Shown here: positions 63,019-64,000 of the stretch, piece after piece | Layout: each line of letters starts with the position of its first letter | Position numbering within the stretch: the stretch's first letter is position 1 | Assembly (NCBI RefSeq): GCF_016617715.1 | Contig: NZ_CP067225.1 | Location: forward strand, 2,920,001 to 2,984,000 | Direction: 5' to 3' | Origin: Paracoccus sp. MC1862 | GTDB taxonomy: Bacteria > Pseudomonadota > Alphaproteobacteria > Rhodobacterales > Rhodobacteraceae | DNA: 64,000 bases | Notes under the pieces: model-generated | Databases searched by the model: none | Seen by the model: the letters and a program-made list of their open reading frames with translations, nothing else | Told to the model about the DNA's origin: nothing | Program-made: the position numbers and the translations under genes

Positions 63019-64000
63019 TTACCCCTTTCCATAAAGCGTGTCGCGGATGCGGGTCAGCGCATCCTCGGTCTCTGCCGTCGGACCCACCAGCGCCACCCGG
63101 ACATAGCTGCGGCCGGGATTGCCCTGGTCGGTGTCGCGGGCCAGGTAGGCGCCGGGCAGCACCTGCACCCCGGCCTCGGCCCACAGCTTCCGCGCGGCGG
63201 CCTCGCCGTCCTCGGCGGGCAGCCACAGGAAGAACCCGCCCTCGGGCGGCTGGTAGCCCGGCACATTGCCGAAGATCCGGTCGGCGATGGCGTATTTTTC
63301 CTGATAAAGCGCCCGATTCGCCTGAACATGGGCTTCCTCGGCCCAGGCGGATTCGCTGACGCGCTGGTGGGGCAAGGGGACGGGGGCGCCGGCATAGCTG
63401 CGAAGCACGCGCAGGCGGGCGATATGCTCGGGTGCCCCCGCGATGAAGCCCGAGCGCAGGCCCGGCAGGTTCGACCGCTTGCTGAGCGAGTTGAACATGA
63501 TGACGCGGTGGCCCAGCCCCATGCCCATTGCGACGGCAAGCGCGCCGGGGGGCGGGGCGGTGCGCCAGATCTCCGAATAGCACTCGTCGGCGAAGATCAG
63601 GAAATCGTGGCGCTCGGCCAGTTCGACCAGCCGTTCCAGATAGTCGCGGCCCGCCACCGCGCCCTGCGGATTTGCGGGCGAGCAGAGATAGCAGATGGCT
63701 GTCGCATCCAGCGTGGCCGCATCCAGCCCGGCGAAATCGGGCAGGTGGCCGGTTTCGGCGGTGGCGTTGACGAAGACCGGCACGGCCCCCACGGCGGCGG
63801 CGGCCACGGCATAGACCTGATAGAAGGGATTTGGCACGAGGATTCGCGCCGTGGCGCCGTTCTTGCGTTCCGGGCAGAGCGCGAGGGCCGCATTGAACAG
63901 ACCCTCGCGGGTGCCGTTGACGATGGTGATGCCCTCGGGCGGCACCTCGATGCCGTGGCGGGTGGCAAGCCAGCCCGAGATCGCCTTCAGCAGTTCGGGC
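63019..64000 (-). CDS. class I/II PLP aminotransferase, DapC-like (5' end beyond window)
   Basis: The last 326 codons of an aminotransferase of fold type I, whose N-terminus lies beyond the window. The PLP-binding Lys is in [17 protein letters not shown], the cofactor Asp in [10 protein letters not shown], and the carboxylate Arg in [11 protein letters not shown]. The SLSKRSN signature matches DapC-type succinyldiaminopimelate aminotransferases of lysine/peptidoglycan synthesis, but related aspartate or methionine enzymes share it. It ends 8 bases before the ftsK start. Confidence 0.82.
   Translation of the reverse strand, partial: PELLKAISGWLATRHGIEVPPEGITIVNGTREGLFNAALALCPERKNGATARILVPNPFYQVYAVAAAAVGAVPVFVNATAETGHLPDFAGLDAATLDATAICYLCSPANPQGAVAGRDYLERLVELAERHDFLIFADECYSEIWRTAPPPGALAVAMGMGLGHRVIMFNSLSKRSNLPGLRSGFIAGAPEHIARLRVLRSYAGAPVPLPHQRVSESAWAEEAHVQANRALYQEKYAIADRIFGNVPGYQPPEGGFFLWLPAEDGEAAARKLWAEAGVQVLPGAYLARDTDQGNPGRSYVRVALVGPTAETEDALTRIRDTLYGKG

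Noticed and set aside
60432..63359. 975-codon open frame antisense to ftsK
   Set aside because: Composition typical of shadow frames, and ftsK on the other strand is unambiguous.

Overview
The window is a stretch of ordinary, gene-dense chromosome from an alphaproteobacterium. G+C is high (about two thirds or more of bases in lines I counted by eye), genes are packed with 4-base start/stop overlaps, and protein and gene-order similarity points to Rhodobacteraceae, most like Paracoccus. Supporting traits are a group-2 Mrp/Pha antiporter with fused A and B subunits, AddAB instead of RecBCD, a TsaE-kinase fusion, a CenR-type response regulator, ruvC-ruvA-ruvB together, and L35/L20 without infC beside them. 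The genus call is inference. I see no rRNA, tRNA, CRISPR array, insertion sequence or prophage. No gap between genes exceeds about 300 bases; the largest is the 198 bases between priA and the N-formylglutamate amidohydrolase gene.

Layout. 1-2.5 kb: a truncated thymidine-kinase-like ATPase, chorismate mutase, folD and a YqhA-type membrane protein. 2.6-4.9 kb: fructose-6-phosphate aldolase/transaldolase, DUF484, xerC. 4.9-10.8 kb (minus): the six-gene Mrp antiporter operon in order A/B, C, D, E, F, G. 10.9-14.6 kb: ruvC, ruvA, htpX, ruvB, a hot-dog thioesterase and a 51-residue membrane protein, mostly overlapping. 14.7-20.5 kb: priA, N-formylglutamate amidohydrolase, pyruvate kinase, a small membrane protein, rpmI-rplT with a strong terminator. 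20.5-27.9 kb: cytochrome P450, the pheS/pheT operon split by two A+T-richer foreign genes, and a serralysin-type RTX protease. 27.9-31.6 kb (minus): a PaoABC-type molybdenum aldehyde oxidoreductase. 31.7-33.8 kb: a PAS-GGDEF-EAL protein and thioredoxin. 33.8-43.1 kb (minus): iclR regulator, TsaE-AmgK fusion, MurU-type nucleotidyltransferase, addB, addA. 43.3-48.9 kb: an NCS2 permease, nitronate monooxygenase, aldo/keto reductase, and a divergent SoxYZ-like carrier/metallohydrolase pair. 48.9-52 kb: topoisomerase IB, DUF779, argC, and a DUF1003 gene broken by an in-frame stop. 52-56.2 kb: GNAT, Trm112-like, Lon-substrate-domain protein, YbbN, xthA, glutathionyl-hydroquinone reductase. 56.2-64 kb: cenR with an unusual 3' region, ribA, L,D-transpeptidase, rhomboid, a metalloprotease-like protein, ftsK and a truncated aminotransferase.

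How the genes work together. Three themes recur: DNA repair and segregation (ruvCAB, priA, addAB, xerC, ftsK, xthA), cell-envelope maintenance and recycling (AmgK-MurU, L,D-transpeptidase, CenR, HtpX, rhomboid), and redox or carbonyl chemistry (PaoABC, aldo/keto reductase, SoxYZ-like relay, GST). The strongest candidate for something new is the A+T-richer gene pair between pheS and pheT. It joins the operon by three consecutive 4-base overlaps and encodes a DUF2513-type protein followed by a glycine-rich membrane protein. A second candidate is the 3' region of cenR, which on the RNA carries a CCUCCCUCCC tract between two hairpins and could be a 3'-UTR-derived regulatory RNA.
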